From: an uncultured Collinsella sp.
GTDB lineage: Bacteria > Actinomycetota > Coriobacteriia > Coriobacteriales > Coriobacteriaceae
Length of the DNA stretch: 64,000 nucleotides
Assembly (NCBI GenBank): GCA_902493145.1
Contig: CABUOA010000007.1
Span: forward strand, 13,858 to 77,857
Direction: 5' to 3'
The notes beneath the pieces were generated by a model. It was not told the DNA's origin and made no database searches. It saw only the letters and a list, made by a program, of their open reading frames with translations. Below, one piece after another: positions 54,301-62,778 of the stretch; the stretch's first letter is position 1; every line of letters begins with the position of its first letter. The position numbers were made by a program, and so were the translations under genes.

Positions 54301-54823
54301 GAGCGCCAAGCTCGATACGTGTATGGAGCTCGTGCACGGCGCACTCGACGGCGGGCATCGCATCCTGTTGTTCAGCCAGTTTACGGGTATGCTCGATATC
54401 ATCGGTAAGCGCTTGGCCAAGGAGGACATCGCCTTCCTTAAGCTCACGGGCGCTTCGTCTAAGGAGAGCCGCGCCAAGATGGTCGCGCAGTTCCAAGCGG
54501 GCGAGGTTCCGGTCTTTTTGATTTCGCTCAAGGCGGGCGGCGTGGGCCTTAACCTGACGGCGGCCGACGTGGTCATCCACTACGACCCGTGGTGGAACGT
54601 GGCAGCGCAGGACCAGGCGACCGACCGCGCGCACCGTATTGGCCAGCAACATACCGTGACCGTGTACAAGCTCATCGCCAAGGACACGATCGAGGAGCGC
54701 ATTATGCAGATGCAGGAGTCCAAGCGCGACCTGGTCAACAGCGTGCTCGGCGGCGACGGCATCTCGTCGGCGCTGTTTACCCGCGAAGATGTTCTGGCGC
54801 TGCTGGGCGGCGACGGGCGCTAA
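51359..54823 (+). CDS. SWIM zinc-finger SNF2-family helicase
   Basis: This 1154-residue DNA-dependent ATPase has an N-terminal SWIM zinc site (DCDCPAAYRYPGMCKH, about 65-80), a long middle domain, and a SNF2 motor: ILADDMGLGKT (near 715), VVLDEAQYIKN (near 814), LTGTPIENRLSELWS, and the C-terminal RecA half with LFSQFTGMLDI and DRAHRIGQ. This layout is the bacterial SWIM-SNF2 type (RapA/HepA-like relatives), thought to remodel nucleoprotein or recycle polymerase; the role is not established. GGAGG lies 5 nt before ATG 51359. It starts 28 bp after dnaE and may be co-transcribed. Confidence 0.9.
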   Translation: MAQGTFVQALRKEAALSGTFMKGRSLMLNGAVLSIEDSGSRFSKNVTVEGSVRGSRGDLYKTHVALDMDEHEVIDYDCDCPAAYRYPGMCKHAIATALAYLDTSGIEPVEGLRTPVRTFTAQPKQPARAASAAPAVNPNFPFPAPVPTSPSLVAALSDLSDARMDELASMRRKLAGAVDPDAPKAALEPSLVPYYNPLFADRFSWALEFRIRCGSVSYVVKDIDGMADAYVRGGTFSYGKKLTFVHSPEAFDETSAKLLNLVVTTVAYLDDITSSRSASYDFARSGFVAERQLPLSEHSIVYVLDLLRGQTISFEPAWSRGMTTHRTYDVAVELSPQGEDEASAKRPPLLAAKIAPAAGGSYDLRLPADMYCFASGDAAYLVDTRRARRTDAAFAQHAAPFLSRLLPCRTPAHIAAEQVGEFCRMALPILRDYTDLTAPAALDTVAPEPSFAMAIGVDDGLVTCKITVTYGDWSADLFSLGAPGSPFEEQRPGVPPRDEVAEFRVMDTAALYFDFYERGLAFEERDDARLFCLLTEGLSALSELGEIMLSDRLRQISVRPAPKLSVRATVKSNLLDVELGASGLSAADLAVYLDSYKRHQTFARLTSGDIIRLDEGARAAFGLAEDLGVDAVDLLDGVSLPASSTLFVDSMLARTPALEADRDAAFRRTVERLDTLGKMDFTVPASLKATMRGYQVDGYQWLGSLEHLGLGGILADDMGLGKTLQMIAHILARVEAGDTKPTLVVCPASLVYNWTAELERFAPSLDVCAIVGAKAQRRVQIAGVAEHSVVVTSYDLMRRDIDEYVERDFARVVLDEAQYIKNPLTQVARAAKRLPAGVRFALTGTPIENRLSELWSIFDFLMPGLLGTRESFAKRFESPVEHAEGDSAARLQALVSPFVLRRVKEDVVADLPEKIEDTVMAQLTGEQRKLYLANQDRIAQQVQHREAGEFKKDKLKVLAELTKLRQICCDPRLHYEDYKAGSAKLDTCMELVHGALDGGHRILLFSQFTGMLDIIGKRLAKEDIAFLKLTGASSKESRAKMVAQFQAGEVPVFLISLKAGGVGLNLTAADVVIHYDPWWNVAAQDQATDRAHRIGQQHTVTVYKLIAKDTIEERIMQMQESKRDLVNSVLGGDGISSALFTREDVLALLGGDGR

Positions 54824-54973
54824 CCCGCTCGGGTGGGGCCGCCAGGGCGGATAGCGCACGCTGCCCCATCGTCCCCGCCCGTTATGTGTTCATTTGCAAT
54901 GCCGTGGATGGTTTGTCTGCCTTTGGGCATAAGAACCATCAAGAACATTGGCACGTCAGCAAAGGAGAACATC

Positions 54974-55336
54974 ATGGCGAAATTCTTTAAGGACCCCGAC
55001 GGTAAGCTCATTGCCGCCCTTGGCAACGACGTTGCAACCCCTGCCGGTTGCACGGAACTGACCGCAAACACTGAGGACGCGGCGCACGAGAAGCACGTGC
55101 CTGTTGTCGAGACCGAGCGCGACGGTCACGTGATTCGCGCACGCGTTGGCTCGGTCGAGCACCCCAGCCTGCCCGAGCACTATATTGAGTGGATCGCCCT
55201 TGAGGCCGAGGGCCGCTTAGAGGTCCATTACCTTGAGCCCGGCATGAAGCCCGCGACGTTTTTTGCCGGCGGTTCCAAGACCGGTACCGTCTATGCCTAC
55301 TGCAACCTGCACGGGCTGTGGTCCGCGACGTTCTAG
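54974..55336 (+). CDS. Superoxide reductase (neelaredoxin type)
   Basis: This 120-residue protein reduces superoxide to peroxide at a mononuclear iron. The iron ligands are the His of HEKHVPVVE, the His of HPSLPEHYIEWI and the Cys and His of CNLHGLW near the C-terminus. The N-terminal desulforedoxin iron site is absent, so it is the single-iron class, although it keeps a vestigial N-terminal stretch (FFKDPDGKLIAAL). AAAGGAG precedes ATG 54974. A cytoplasmic defence enzyme of anaerobes. Confidence 0.93.
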   Translation: MAKFFKDPDGKLIAALGNDVATPAGCTELTANTEDAAHEKHVPVVETERDGHVIRARVGSVEHPSLPEHYIEWIALEAEGRLEVHYLEPGMKPATFFAGGSKTGTVYAYCNLHGLWSATF

Positions 55337-55453
55337 GAGCGCGCCCCCGCTCGGGGTATCATAGCTAGCATATGCACATGCGAGCGCCGACTGCATCATG
55401 CGGCCGGCGCTTTTACTACGATTTCGATGGTTTACGACGGAAAGGGCTGAGCC

Positions 55454-57439
55454 ATGAAGCTCGCGCTTGCACAGATCGATATGCGCCTGGGTGATATTGA
55501 GGGCATTTGCGGCCGCATCGAGGACCAGGCTCGTCTGGCCCACGAGCGCGGGGCGCGCGTGCTGTGCGTTCCGGCTCCGCTCTTTATGGGCGCCATGCCC
55601 GGTGGCCTGGTGGGCGCTGCCGACTTTGAGCACGACATGCTTGCCGGCTTGACTGGTGTCGCCGAGCGCATCCAGGAGCTTGACATGATCTGCATCGTGC
55701 CCGCGGCGGTTTCGTTTGAGGGTCAGCCGCTGCTCGACTACATGATGCTCAAGGACGGTCATGTGGTGCCGGCGCGTTCGAGCATTGCCCTGCAGCGTGG
55801 CGAGAACAACGACACGCGTTGGGCGCCGCCGGTGTTCGACGTGGACGGCGTGCGCATCGCCGTGATTTTTGACTTGGACCGCGAACTCGAGATGTTGCCG
55901 ACCGGTGTTGACCTCATTGCGTATTTCCAATTCAATGCGTTTGACATGACCGACCGCGAGACTGCCGCCATTGCCGCCGTTCGCAGCGGCGCCTACCGCA
56001 AGATCGCATCCAAGCGCAGCGTGTGGTTTGCCTGTATGGCGCCGGTCGGTGCTTATGACGAGTCGGTGTATACCGGCGGTTCGTTTGTGCTCGACGACTG
56101 TGGTCGTGTGGTGGCCCAGGCGCCGTGTTTTGAGGAGAGCCTGCTGGTTCAGGAGATTCAGCGCGGCGTGATGCTCGATGCCCTGGAAGATCACGAACTG
56201 CCCGAGTTCCGTTCCGAGGAGTGGCTGTGGCAGGCGCTGGTGCTCGCCGTGCGCGACAACGCCCGAGCCCACGGTGCGTCGCGTGCTGTGGTGGCGCTCG
56301 AGGGCGACTTGCCGTCGTCCCTGCTGGCGGCGCTGACCGTCGACGCTCTGGGCCCGCGTAATGTGATTGGCCTGGTGCTGGGGCGCAACCGTATCTTTAC
56401 GCCGGCGCAGGAAGAGGCCGAGGCTGCCCGCTGTGCCGCCGTCCGCGCCATCGCCGAGCGTCTGCACATTCGCACCGTCGAGCGCGATGCACCGGATGCG
56501 GCGCGTGTGCTCGATCGCGACGTGTCGGCGGGCGATGCCGAGCGTCTGCGCTCGCGCACGCTGGGCCTCATGCTGGAGGACACGGCGCTCGAGCTGGGTG
56601 CGATGGCGCTGAGCCCGCTGTCCAAAACCGAGTACGCGCTGGCGGCGCCGGCGCTTTGCGGCGGCTACCAGGGCGATTACGCGCCCTTTGGCGATGTGTA
56701 CCTGTCGACGCTTGAGTTTGTGGCGCGTGTGCGCAACCGCACGTCTGCCGTGGTGCCCCAAGAGCTCGTGACGCTCAACGCGGTGGAAGATTGTATGGAG
56801 CGAGTGCTGGCGCAGGCGCTCTCGACGCTCGACGGTCCGGTCGATATGCTCGACCGCGCGGCACAGCTGCTCGGCGGGCTTGAGCCGGGTGAGGTCGATG
56901 GCGCGCTCGAGGCGCACGTGGACCGCAATCGATCTTTCGACGACATCCCGATGGCCGCTGGCAAGCCTGAGGCCTGCTCGCTGCTGCTGATGCTTGTGCG
57001 TCAGGGCGAGGCCGCCCGCCGCATGCTGCCGACGGCGTCGATCGTCTCAGCCCGTTCGTTTGTCGAGCGCGCCTGGCCGTACATGCTCGCGTGGTCCGAC
57101 CTGGGGCTTAACGGCAAGGAGCGTATGACGGTCGATTCGCTGGCGCGCGCCGAGGTGCGCCGTTTTGCTGACGAGGATACGAGCGAGCGCGTGCGAAACG
57201 AGATGATGGGCGTGCTGGGCGAGCTACTGGGTATTTCGCCCGAGCAGATGGAGGAGCTGCGCTCCGAGGACGGCCAGCGCCGCCTGCACGAGGGTATGAA
57301 GAAGTTTGAGGGCGAGGTCCAGGACGCCATCGATAAGATGATGGGCGGCCAGGGTGGCCCGCAGGGTGGGCCCCAGGGTGGCCCGATGCCGCATCCGCCG
57401 GTGGATCCGAGGCAGTTTCCCTTTTTCTCTCAAAACTAA
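55454..57439 (+). CDS. NadE-like protein with both active sites lost
   Basis: This 661-residue protein has the layout of glutamine-dependent NAD synthetase: an N-terminal nitrilase domain (1-265), then a synthetase domain. The synthetase part is clear from SKTEYALAAPALCGG followed by YAPFGDVYLSTLEFVARVRN. Catalytic residues are changed: the nitrilase Glu position reads PAP (A41), the nucleophile Cys position reads IFDLD (F139), and the PP-loop SGGxDS reads EGDLPS (282-287). It should not make NAD. A C-terminal extension ends in GGPQGGPQGGP. SD: GAAAGGG before ATG 55454. Possibly a structural or regulatory relative. Confidence 0.75.
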   Translation: MKLALAQIDMRLGDIEGICGRIEDQARLAHERGARVLCVPAPLFMGAMPGGLVGAADFEHDMLAGLTGVAERIQELDMICIVPAAVSFEGQPLLDYMMLKDGHVVPARSSIALQRGENNDTRWAPPVFDVDGVRIAVIFDLDRELEMLPTGVDLIAYFQFNAFDMTDRETAAIAAVRSGAYRKIASKRSVWFACMAPVGAYDESVYTGGSFVLDDCGRVVAQAPCFEESLLVQEIQRGVMLDALEDHELPEFRSEEWLWQALVLAVRDNARAHGASRAVVALEGDLPSSLLAALTVDALGPRNVIGLVLGRNRIFTPAQEEAEAARCAAVRAIAERLHIRTVERDAPDAARVLDRDVSAGDAERLRSRTLGLMLEDTALELGAMALSPLSKTEYALAAPALCGGYQGDYAPFGDVYLSTLEFVARVRNRTSAVVPQELVTLNAVEDCMERVLAQALSTLDGPVDMLDRAAQLLGGLEPGEVDGALEAHVDRNRSFDDIPMAAGKPEACSLLLMLVRQGEAARRMLPTASIVSARSFVERAWPYMLAWSDLGLNGKERMTVDSLARAEVRRFADEDTSERVRNEMMGVLGELLGISPEQMEELRSEDGQRRLHEGMKKFEGEVQDAIDKMMGGQGGPQGGPQGGPMPHPPVDPRQFPFFSQN

Positions 57440-57507
57440 CTATGGGATAGGATTCGCTTCCAACCCCGACACTTCAACTAAGCATCTTGGCCCCGTTGTG
57501 TTATTCT

Positions 57508-57521
57508 AGAACAGACGTTCG
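57508..57521 (+). promoter_or_regulatory. LexA (SOS) box of ruvCAB
   Basis: AGAACAGACGTTCG matches the Gram-positive/actinobacterial box CGAAC-N4-GTTYG at all but the first base. It abuts TATTCT (57502-57507), a -10-like box, and lies 55 bp before ruvC. Confidence 0.8.
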
Positions 57522-57576
57522 TGAATGATGCTCGGGGCCTTGCCTTGTGCTGTACTTGTGACGAGGGGAGGTTGGC

Positions 57577-58098
57577 TTGGTCATTTTGGGTATCGACCCC
57601 GGTTTGGCCCATACGGGTTGGGGGATTATCGAGGAGCGGCGCGGCGAGGTTCGCTGCCGTGCCTACGGTTGTATCGAGACCAGCGCGGGTAGTCCGCTCG
57701 CGGTGCGCCTGTCGCATATCGCCCGCGACCTCAAGGGCGTCGTGGAGCGTTATCGACCCGATACTGCTGCTATCGAGAGCATCTACTTTGGCGCTAATGT
57801 CCGCTCGGCAATCCCCACGGCACATGCCCGCGGTGCCGCGCTCGTGGCGCTTTCGGAGTGCGCGCTCGAGATCGGCGAGTACACGCCTATGCAGATCAAG
57901 CAGGCTGTGGTGGGTACCGGCGCCGCGGACAAGCGGCAGGTCGCCTACATGGTGCGCACGCTCACGCAGCTCGACCACGACCCTCATCCCGACCATGCCG
58001 CCGATGCCCTGGCTTGCGCCATCTGCCACGTAAACCTCAGCCGCACCCGCGCCCTCACCGGTGGCGAGTTCTATCAACAGAGAGGAACCGGATACTGA
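57577..58098 (+). CDS. ruvC: Holliday-junction endonuclease RuvC
   Basis: This 173-residue nuclease resolves Holliday junctions. The four acidic residues are visible in GIDPGLAHTGWG (Asp7), IESIYFG (Glu) and the pair in DHAADALACAI. The start is a rare TTG at 57577, chosen because GAGGGGAGG stands at the right distance and the family begins ILGIDPG. The stop overlaps the ruvA start (TGATG). First gene of the SOS-controlled ruvCAB operon. Confidence 0.95.
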   Translation: MVILGIDPGLAHTGWGIIEERRGEVRCRAYGCIETSAGSPLAVRLSHIARDLKGVVERYRPDTAAIESIYFGANVRSAIPTAHARGAALVALSECALEIGEYTPMQIKQAVVGTGAADKRQVAYMVRTLTQLDHDPHPDHAADALACAICHVNLSRTRALTGGEFYQQRGTGY

Positions 58099-58718
58099 TG
58101 ATTTCCCAGCTCCACGGAACGCTTGTCGAGGCCACGATGAGCTCTGCTGTCGTCGACGTGTCGGGCGTTGGCTTTGAACTCGGCATTTCTGGCGGCACTG
58201 CGGCCACGCTGCCTACGCCCGGCGGTGAGGTGCGCCTCTATACCCGTATGCAGGTGCGCGAGGACGCTATGACACTTTTCGGTTTTTCCTCTAAGGATGA
58301 GCGCACGATGTTCGACCGGCTTGTGTCCGTCTCGGGCGTTGGCCCGCGCTTGGCGCTCGCCGTACTTTCCACCTATACCGTGGGACAGCTGTATTCCCTG
58401 GTGATGGCCGAGGACGACAAGGGCATGGCCAAGGTGCCCGGCGTGGGCAAAAAGACCGCCCAGCGCCTCATCTTGGAGCTCAAGAGCACCTTTGCCAAGG
58501 ACAAGGGCTTTGTGCCGGTCGATGCGATCCCCGGTCAGGTTGCGATGCCCGTGCCCGCCGCCGCTCCTTCGGCGATCGATGACGCCCGTGCGGCACTCCT
58601 TTCCATGGGCTTTAGCCCGCAGGAGACCGATGTCGCTCTGAGCGGGTATGATGGGCAGGATATGCGTGTCGAGGATTTGCTCGGCGCGGCGCTTAAGCGA
58701 CTCGGAATGGATGCGTGA
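58098..58718 (+). CDS. ruvA: Holliday-junction DNA helicase subunit RuvA
   Basis: This 206-residue tetrameric protein holds the four-way junction. The OB domain is [16 protein letters not shown] to about 65, then the two helix-hairpin-helix motifs ([14 protein letters not shown] and [16 protein letters not shown]), a linker, and the C-terminal RuvB-binding domain ([14 protein letters not shown]). The start codon shares bases with the ruvC stop and the stop shares bases with the ruvB start. Confidence 0.96.
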   Translation: MISQLHGTLVEATMSSAVVDVSGVGFELGISGGTAATLPTPGGEVRLYTRMQVREDAMTLFGFSSKDERTMFDRLVSVSGVGPRLALAVLSTYTVGQLYSLVMAEDDKGMAKVPGVGKKTAQRLILELKSTFAKDKGFVPVDAIPGQVAMPVPAAAPSAIDDARAALLSMGFSPQETDVALSGYDGQDMRVEDLLGAALKRLGMDA

Positions 58719-59785
58719 TGTGGGAAGCCGATGACTCTCAGGACCTGTGGGCGACGCCCGGCAACTCGCCGGCGGCATCCATGGCGCACGGCGAGCGCAT
58801 GGTGGGCTCGGAGCTGACGGCCGAGGACCTCGATGTCGATCGCACTTTGCGCCCCCAGCGCCTGGACGATTACTGCGGCCAGGAGCATATCAAGCAGAGC
58901 CTGCGCGTGTTGATCGAAGCGGCGCAGAGCCGTGGGGAGACGCTCGACCACGTGATCTTCTCGGGTCCTCCGGGCCTGGGCAAGACCACGCTGGCCACCG
59001 TAATCGCCAACGAGTTGGGCGCTCAGATAAAAACGACGAGTGGCCCGGCCATCGCGCGTACGGGCGACCTGGCGGCCATCCTTACCAACTTGCAGCCGGG
59101 TGATGTGCTGTTTATCGACGAGATCCACCGCCTCAACCGTTCGGTCGAGGAAGTCCTGTACCCCGCGATGGAGGACTTTGCCCTCGATATCGTGATTGGC
59201 AAGGGTCCGGCGGCGCGCTCGATTCGCCTGGATATCCCCAAGTTTACGCTGGTAGCAGCAACGACCCGCTCAGGCATGTTGACCGGCCCGTTGCGCGACC
59301 GCTTTGGCATTTCATATCGCCTGGATTACTACACGGTCGAAGAGCTCGCGCAGATTGTGACGCGCTCGGCAACTATTCTGGGCGTGGCGATCGACCATCC
59401 CAGTGCACTTGAGATCGGCTCGCGTTCGCGCGGCACGCCGCGTCTTGCCAACCGCCTGCTCAAGCGCGTGCGCGATTACGCACAGGTGCGCGGCAACGGT
59501 CCCATCGAGCTCGATATCTGTCGCCAGGCGCTCGAGTTCTTCGAGATCGACGAGCTCGGCCTGGACTGGATGGATATTCGTATCTTGGAGACGCTTGCCA
59601 AGACGTTCTCCGGTCGTGCCGTGGGACTTACGACCCTTGCCAGCGCGGTGGGCGAGGACCCGGGCACGCTCGAGGATGTCTATGAGCCCTATTTGCTGCA
59701 GTGCGGGTTGATGATTCGTACGCCGCAGGGCCGTCAGGCAACCCTGCGCACCTTTGAGCACCTGGGGATTGAACCTACCGTTTAG
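58718..59785 (+). CDS. ruvB: Holliday-junction branch-migration ATPase RuvB
   Basis: This 355-residue AAA+ motor drives branch migration with RuvA. Walker [12 protein letters not shown] (near 88), Walker [11 protein letters not shown], sensor ATTRSGML, the arginine finger region GPLRDRFG, and the C-terminal winged helix ([23 protein letters not shown]) are all present. ATG 58718 overlaps the ruvA stop; GTG 58715 is an alternative. Confidence 0.96.
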   Translation: MWEADDSQDLWATPGNSPAASMAHGERMVGSELTAEDLDVDRTLRPQRLDDYCGQEHIKQSLRVLIEAAQSRGETLDHVIFSGPPGLGKTTLATVIANELGAQIKTTSGPAIARTGDLAAILTNLQPGDVLFIDEIHRLNRSVEEVLYPAMEDFALDIVIGKGPAARSIRLDIPKFTLVAATTRSGMLTGPLRDRFGISYRLDYYTVEELAQIVTRSATILGVAIDHPSALEIGSRSRGTPRLANRLLKRVRDYAQVRGNGPIELDICRQALEFFEIDELGLDWMDIRILETLAKTFSGRAVGLTTLASAVGEDPGTLEDVYEPYLLQCGLMIRTPQGRQATLRTFEHLGIEPTV

Positions 59786-59929
59786 GGCGCTTTGTTTTGG
59801 CGGGCTGTTGGGCTATCGCCGGGCATCGGGTAAACATATCGCCGTTCATCGGTTATGGGCGTTTTACTATTGCGCGCCCGTGCTATGCTGAATTGGTCTT
59901 TTTCTCATTCGGTAACGAAAGGACCGCCC

Positions 59930-61597
59930 ATGCCTACTGACATCGAAATCGCACGTTCTGTCACGCCGCTGCCTATTACCGAGGTGGCCAAGAACGCCGG
60001 CGTCGACGTTAAGCACCTTATTCCGTACGGCTTCGACAAGGCTAAGGTCGACTATTCACTGCTCAACGAGCCGACCGATCACCAGGCCAAGCTCGTCCTC
60101 GTGACCGCTATCAACCCAACGCCTGCGGGCGAGGGCAAGACCACCACGACCATCGGTCTGGCCGATGGCCTGCGTCGTCGCGGCGTCAAGAGTGCCGTGG
60201 CCCTGCGCGAGCCTTCGCTCGGCCCCGTCTTTGGTGTTAAGGGCGGTGCTGCCGGCGGCGGCTGGGCTCAGGTGATCCCCATGGAGGATATCAACCTGCA
60301 CTTTACCGGCGACTTCCATGCCATCGGTGCTGCCAACAACCTGCTGGCCGCCATGCTTGATAACCACATCCAGCAGGGCAACCAGCTTGGCATCGACGTT
60401 AAACGCATCACTTGGAAGCGCGTCGTCGATATGAACGACCGTCAGCTGCGCCACGTCATCGACGGTATTGGCGGTAAGGCCCAGGGCGTGCCGCGCGAGG
60501 ACGGCTTCGATATCACCGTCGCCTCCGAGGTCATGGCAATCCTGTGCCTGTCTACGAGCATCAGCGACCTCAAGGAGCGCCTGGGCGAGATCGTCGTCGG
60601 CTACAGCTTTGCCGGCGAGCCCGTCCGTGCCCGCGACCTTAAGGCCCAGGGTGCCATGGCCGCGTTGCTTAAGGACGCGCTCAAGCCCAACCTGGTGCAA
60701 ACGCTCGAGGGCACGCCCGCGTTTGTCCACGGCGGCCCCTTCGCCAACATCGCCCACGGCTGCAACTCTATCATGGCCACGCGTATGGCGATGCGCTTTG
60801 GCGATGTTGCCATTACCGAGGCCGGCTTCGGTGCCGATCTGGGTGCCGAGAAGTTCCTCGACATCAAGTGCCGTATGACGGGCGTTCGCCCCAGCGCCGT
60901 CGTGGTCGTCGCGACCGCTCGTGCGCTGAAGTACAACGGTGGCGTCGCCAAGGCCGACCTCAACGAGGAGAACCTCGAGGCACTCAAGGCCGGCATGCCC
61001 AACCTGCTGCGTCACGTCGACAACATCCAGAACGTTTATGGTCTGCCCTGCGTGGTCGCCATCAACCGCTTCCCGACGGACACCGAGGCCGAGCTTGCGC
61101 TCATCGAGTCCGAGTGCCAGAAGCTCGGCGTCAACGTTAAGCTTTCCGAGGTCTGGGCCAAGGGCGGCGAGGGCGCGCTCGAGCTTGCCGATGAGGTCAT
61201 GCGTCTGATTGAGCAGCCGAGCGAGCTCAAGTTTGCCTATGAGGACGGCGCCGATGTGGCCGACGCTCTTGAGGCCATTGCCACCAAGGTCTACCGCGCC
61301 GACGGTGTTGACTTTACGCCGGCCGCCAAGCGCCAGCTCGCCGAGCTGCGCGAGAACGGCTTTGGCAACCTGCCGGTGTGCGTGGCCAAGACGCAGTACA
61401 GCTTTAGCGACAACGCCAAGGCCCTGGGCGCTCCCGAGAACTTCCGCATCACGGTGCGCGAGCTCAAGGTTTCCGCCGGTGCCCACTTTGTGGTCGCACT
61501 GACTGGCAGTGTTCTGACCATGCCGGGCCTGCCCAAGGTCCCTGCGGCCGAGAACATCGACGTCGACAACGACGGCAACATCACCGGCCTGTTCTAA
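59930..61597 (+). CDS. fhs: Formate-tetrahydrofolate ligase
   Basis: This 555-residue enzyme makes 10-formyl-tetrahydrofolate from formate, ATP and tetrahydrofolate, feeding purine and formyl-Met synthesis. The ATP loop is [14 protein letters not shown] (near 65), followed by [20 protein letters not shown] and the folate region [21 protein letters not shown] precedes ATG 59930, and TATGCT at 59884 may be the -10 box. In fermenters without the full acetyl-CoA pathway it usually serves one-carbon supply; no other pathway genes are here. Confidence 0.96.
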   Translation: MPTDIEIARSVTPLPITEVAKNAGVDVKHLIPYGFDKAKVDYSLLNEPTDHQAKLVLVTAINPTPAGEGKTTTTIGLADGLRRRGVKSAVALREPSLGPVFGVKGGAAGGGWAQVIPMEDINLHFTGDFHAIGAANNLLAAMLDNHIQQGNQLGIDVKRITWKRVVDMNDRQLRHVIDGIGGKAQGVPREDGFDITVASEVMAILCLSTSISDLKERLGEIVVGYSFAGEPVRARDLKAQGAMAALLKDALKPNLVQTLEGTPAFVHGGPFANIAHGCNSIMATRMAMRFGDVAITEAGFGADLGAEKFLDIKCRMTGVRPSAVVVVATARALKYNGGVAKADLNEENLEALKAGMPNLLRHVDNIQNVYGLPCVVAINRFPTDTEAELALIESECQKLGVNVKLSEVWAKGGEGALELADEVMRLIEQPSELKFAYEDGADVADALEAIATKVYRADGVDFTPAAKRQLAELRENGFGNLPVCVAKTQYSFSDNAKALGAPENFRITVRELKVSAGAHFVVALTGSVLTMPGLPKVPAAENIDVDNDGNITGLF

Positions 61598-61622
61598 GCC
61601 TGCTGCCCATAGCTGCTTGTCC

Positions 61623-61659
61623 GCCCCGCCGTGCCCACAAGGCCCGGCGGGGCTTTTTT
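61623..61659 (+). terminator. Intrinsic terminator of fhs
   Basis: GCCCCGCCG (61623-61631) pairs with CGGCGGGGC (61645-61653) and is followed by TTTTTTA. The stem is identical to that of the fucO terminator. Confidence 0.9.
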
Positions 61660-61776
61660 ATCCTTAGGCCCGCGCATGTCTTGTAGATACCGACGGGCTC
61701 TGCCCATCATAGGCTTTTGCGCGGGTAGAATGCATGGATAACTTGATGCTCACGCGCGACGGAAAGGAATCGTTGC

Positions 61777-62766
61777 ATGGATCAGGACAAGACAACCGTG
61801 ATGGGCGGCTACGGTTCCGCGCAGGCTGGCGATAGCGCCGATGCGACCCGCGTTGTTCCCAACCCCGGATATACCGACCCCGCCGCGACGCAGCCTTCTG
61901 CCGAGCCCACCCGGGTTATGGGCTATGGCGACACGGCGCAGGATTCTTGCGCTGCATCTTCGCAAGGCCCCTATGGCAACGCAGCTCCGGACCCGTTTGA
62001 TTATGCGTCGCAGGATTCTTATGCCGCTTCGACACCGAATCCCTATGATGACCTGCCGCAGAATCCCATTCCGCAGCCTCAGCAGACGACGTATATGCCT
62101 CGCACGGCGCAGCCTCGCTACGAGTCGCGCGAGCCGTATCGCGAGTACCCCAAGTCGATTCCGCAATATGGCGAGGACGAGGAGAAGAAGCCGTCGCGTT
62201 CGTCGAGCGTGATCAAGAAGATCCTCATCGTGCTGGCGATCTTCTTTGCGCTGTCGGTTGTGTTTGCCATCGTGTCGGGCATGCTCAACAAGCGAGGGAG
62301 TTCAACGGCCGATACCACTGCTGAGCAAACCGAGTCCGCCTCGTCTAGCACCGTCGATCTGAGCGATATCCCGGGGCAGTACTGGTCCAACGCCAAAAAG
62401 CTTCTCAAGTCGCGCGGCGCCGATCTTTCGAATGCCGTGGTCCTGACTGATGATGGCTCAACGCCCGTCATCGATGCCAACTGGGTCGTTACTTCTGCCT
62501 ACTATAACGACAACGGCAACCTCGAAATTCAACTCACGCACAAGAACAGCTCGGGCAACTCGTCCGGCGGCCAAAGCGGTACCGACAGCTCGAGCTCCAA
62601 TACGCTGGAGGACTTGAGCAACAAGGCACAGGAGTTGGGAGACAAGGCGCAAGAGCTGGGCGATACGGCACAAAACCTGGGCGACACCGCGCAGAACTTG
62701 GGCGACATGGCGACGGATGCCTGGAACGCACTGCAAAACGGCATCTCGGGCGCGCAGGGAAACTAG
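61777..62766 (+). CDS. Single-pass membrane protein with Thr motifs, PASTA-like domain and heptad-type repeats
   Basis: This 329-residue protein of unknown family has four parts. A cytosolic N-terminal 145 residues is rich in Pro, Tyr, Gln and Asp and contains DKTTVM, DATRVV and EPTRVM, similar to threonine sites of actinobacterial Ser/Thr kinases. One helix follows (about 150-170, ILIVLAIFFALSVVFAIV). The outer domain IPGQYWSNAKKLLKSRGADL to about 250 recalls a PASTA module. The C-terminus repeats KAQELGD/TAQNLGD five times and may form a coiled coil. It could be a target of the kinase at 6.1-8.2 kb; that is inference. Confidence 0.7.
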   Translation: MDQDKTTVMGGYGSAQAGDSADATRVVPNPGYTDPAATQPSAEPTRVMGYGDTAQDSCAASSQGPYGNAAPDPFDYASQDSYAASTPNPYDDLPQNPIPQPQQTTYMPRTAQPRYESREPYREYPKSIPQYGEDEEKKPSRSSSVIKKILIVLAIFFALSVVFAIVSGMLNKRGSSTADTTAEQTESASSSTVDLSDIPGQYWSNAKKLLKSRGADLSNAVVLTDDGSTPVIDANWVVTSAYYNDNGNLEIQLTHKNSSGNSSGGQSGTDSSSSNTLEDLSNKAQELGDKAQELGDTAQNLGDTAQNLGDMATDAWNALQNGISGAQGN

Positions 62767-62778
62767 CTGTTAAGCGGG

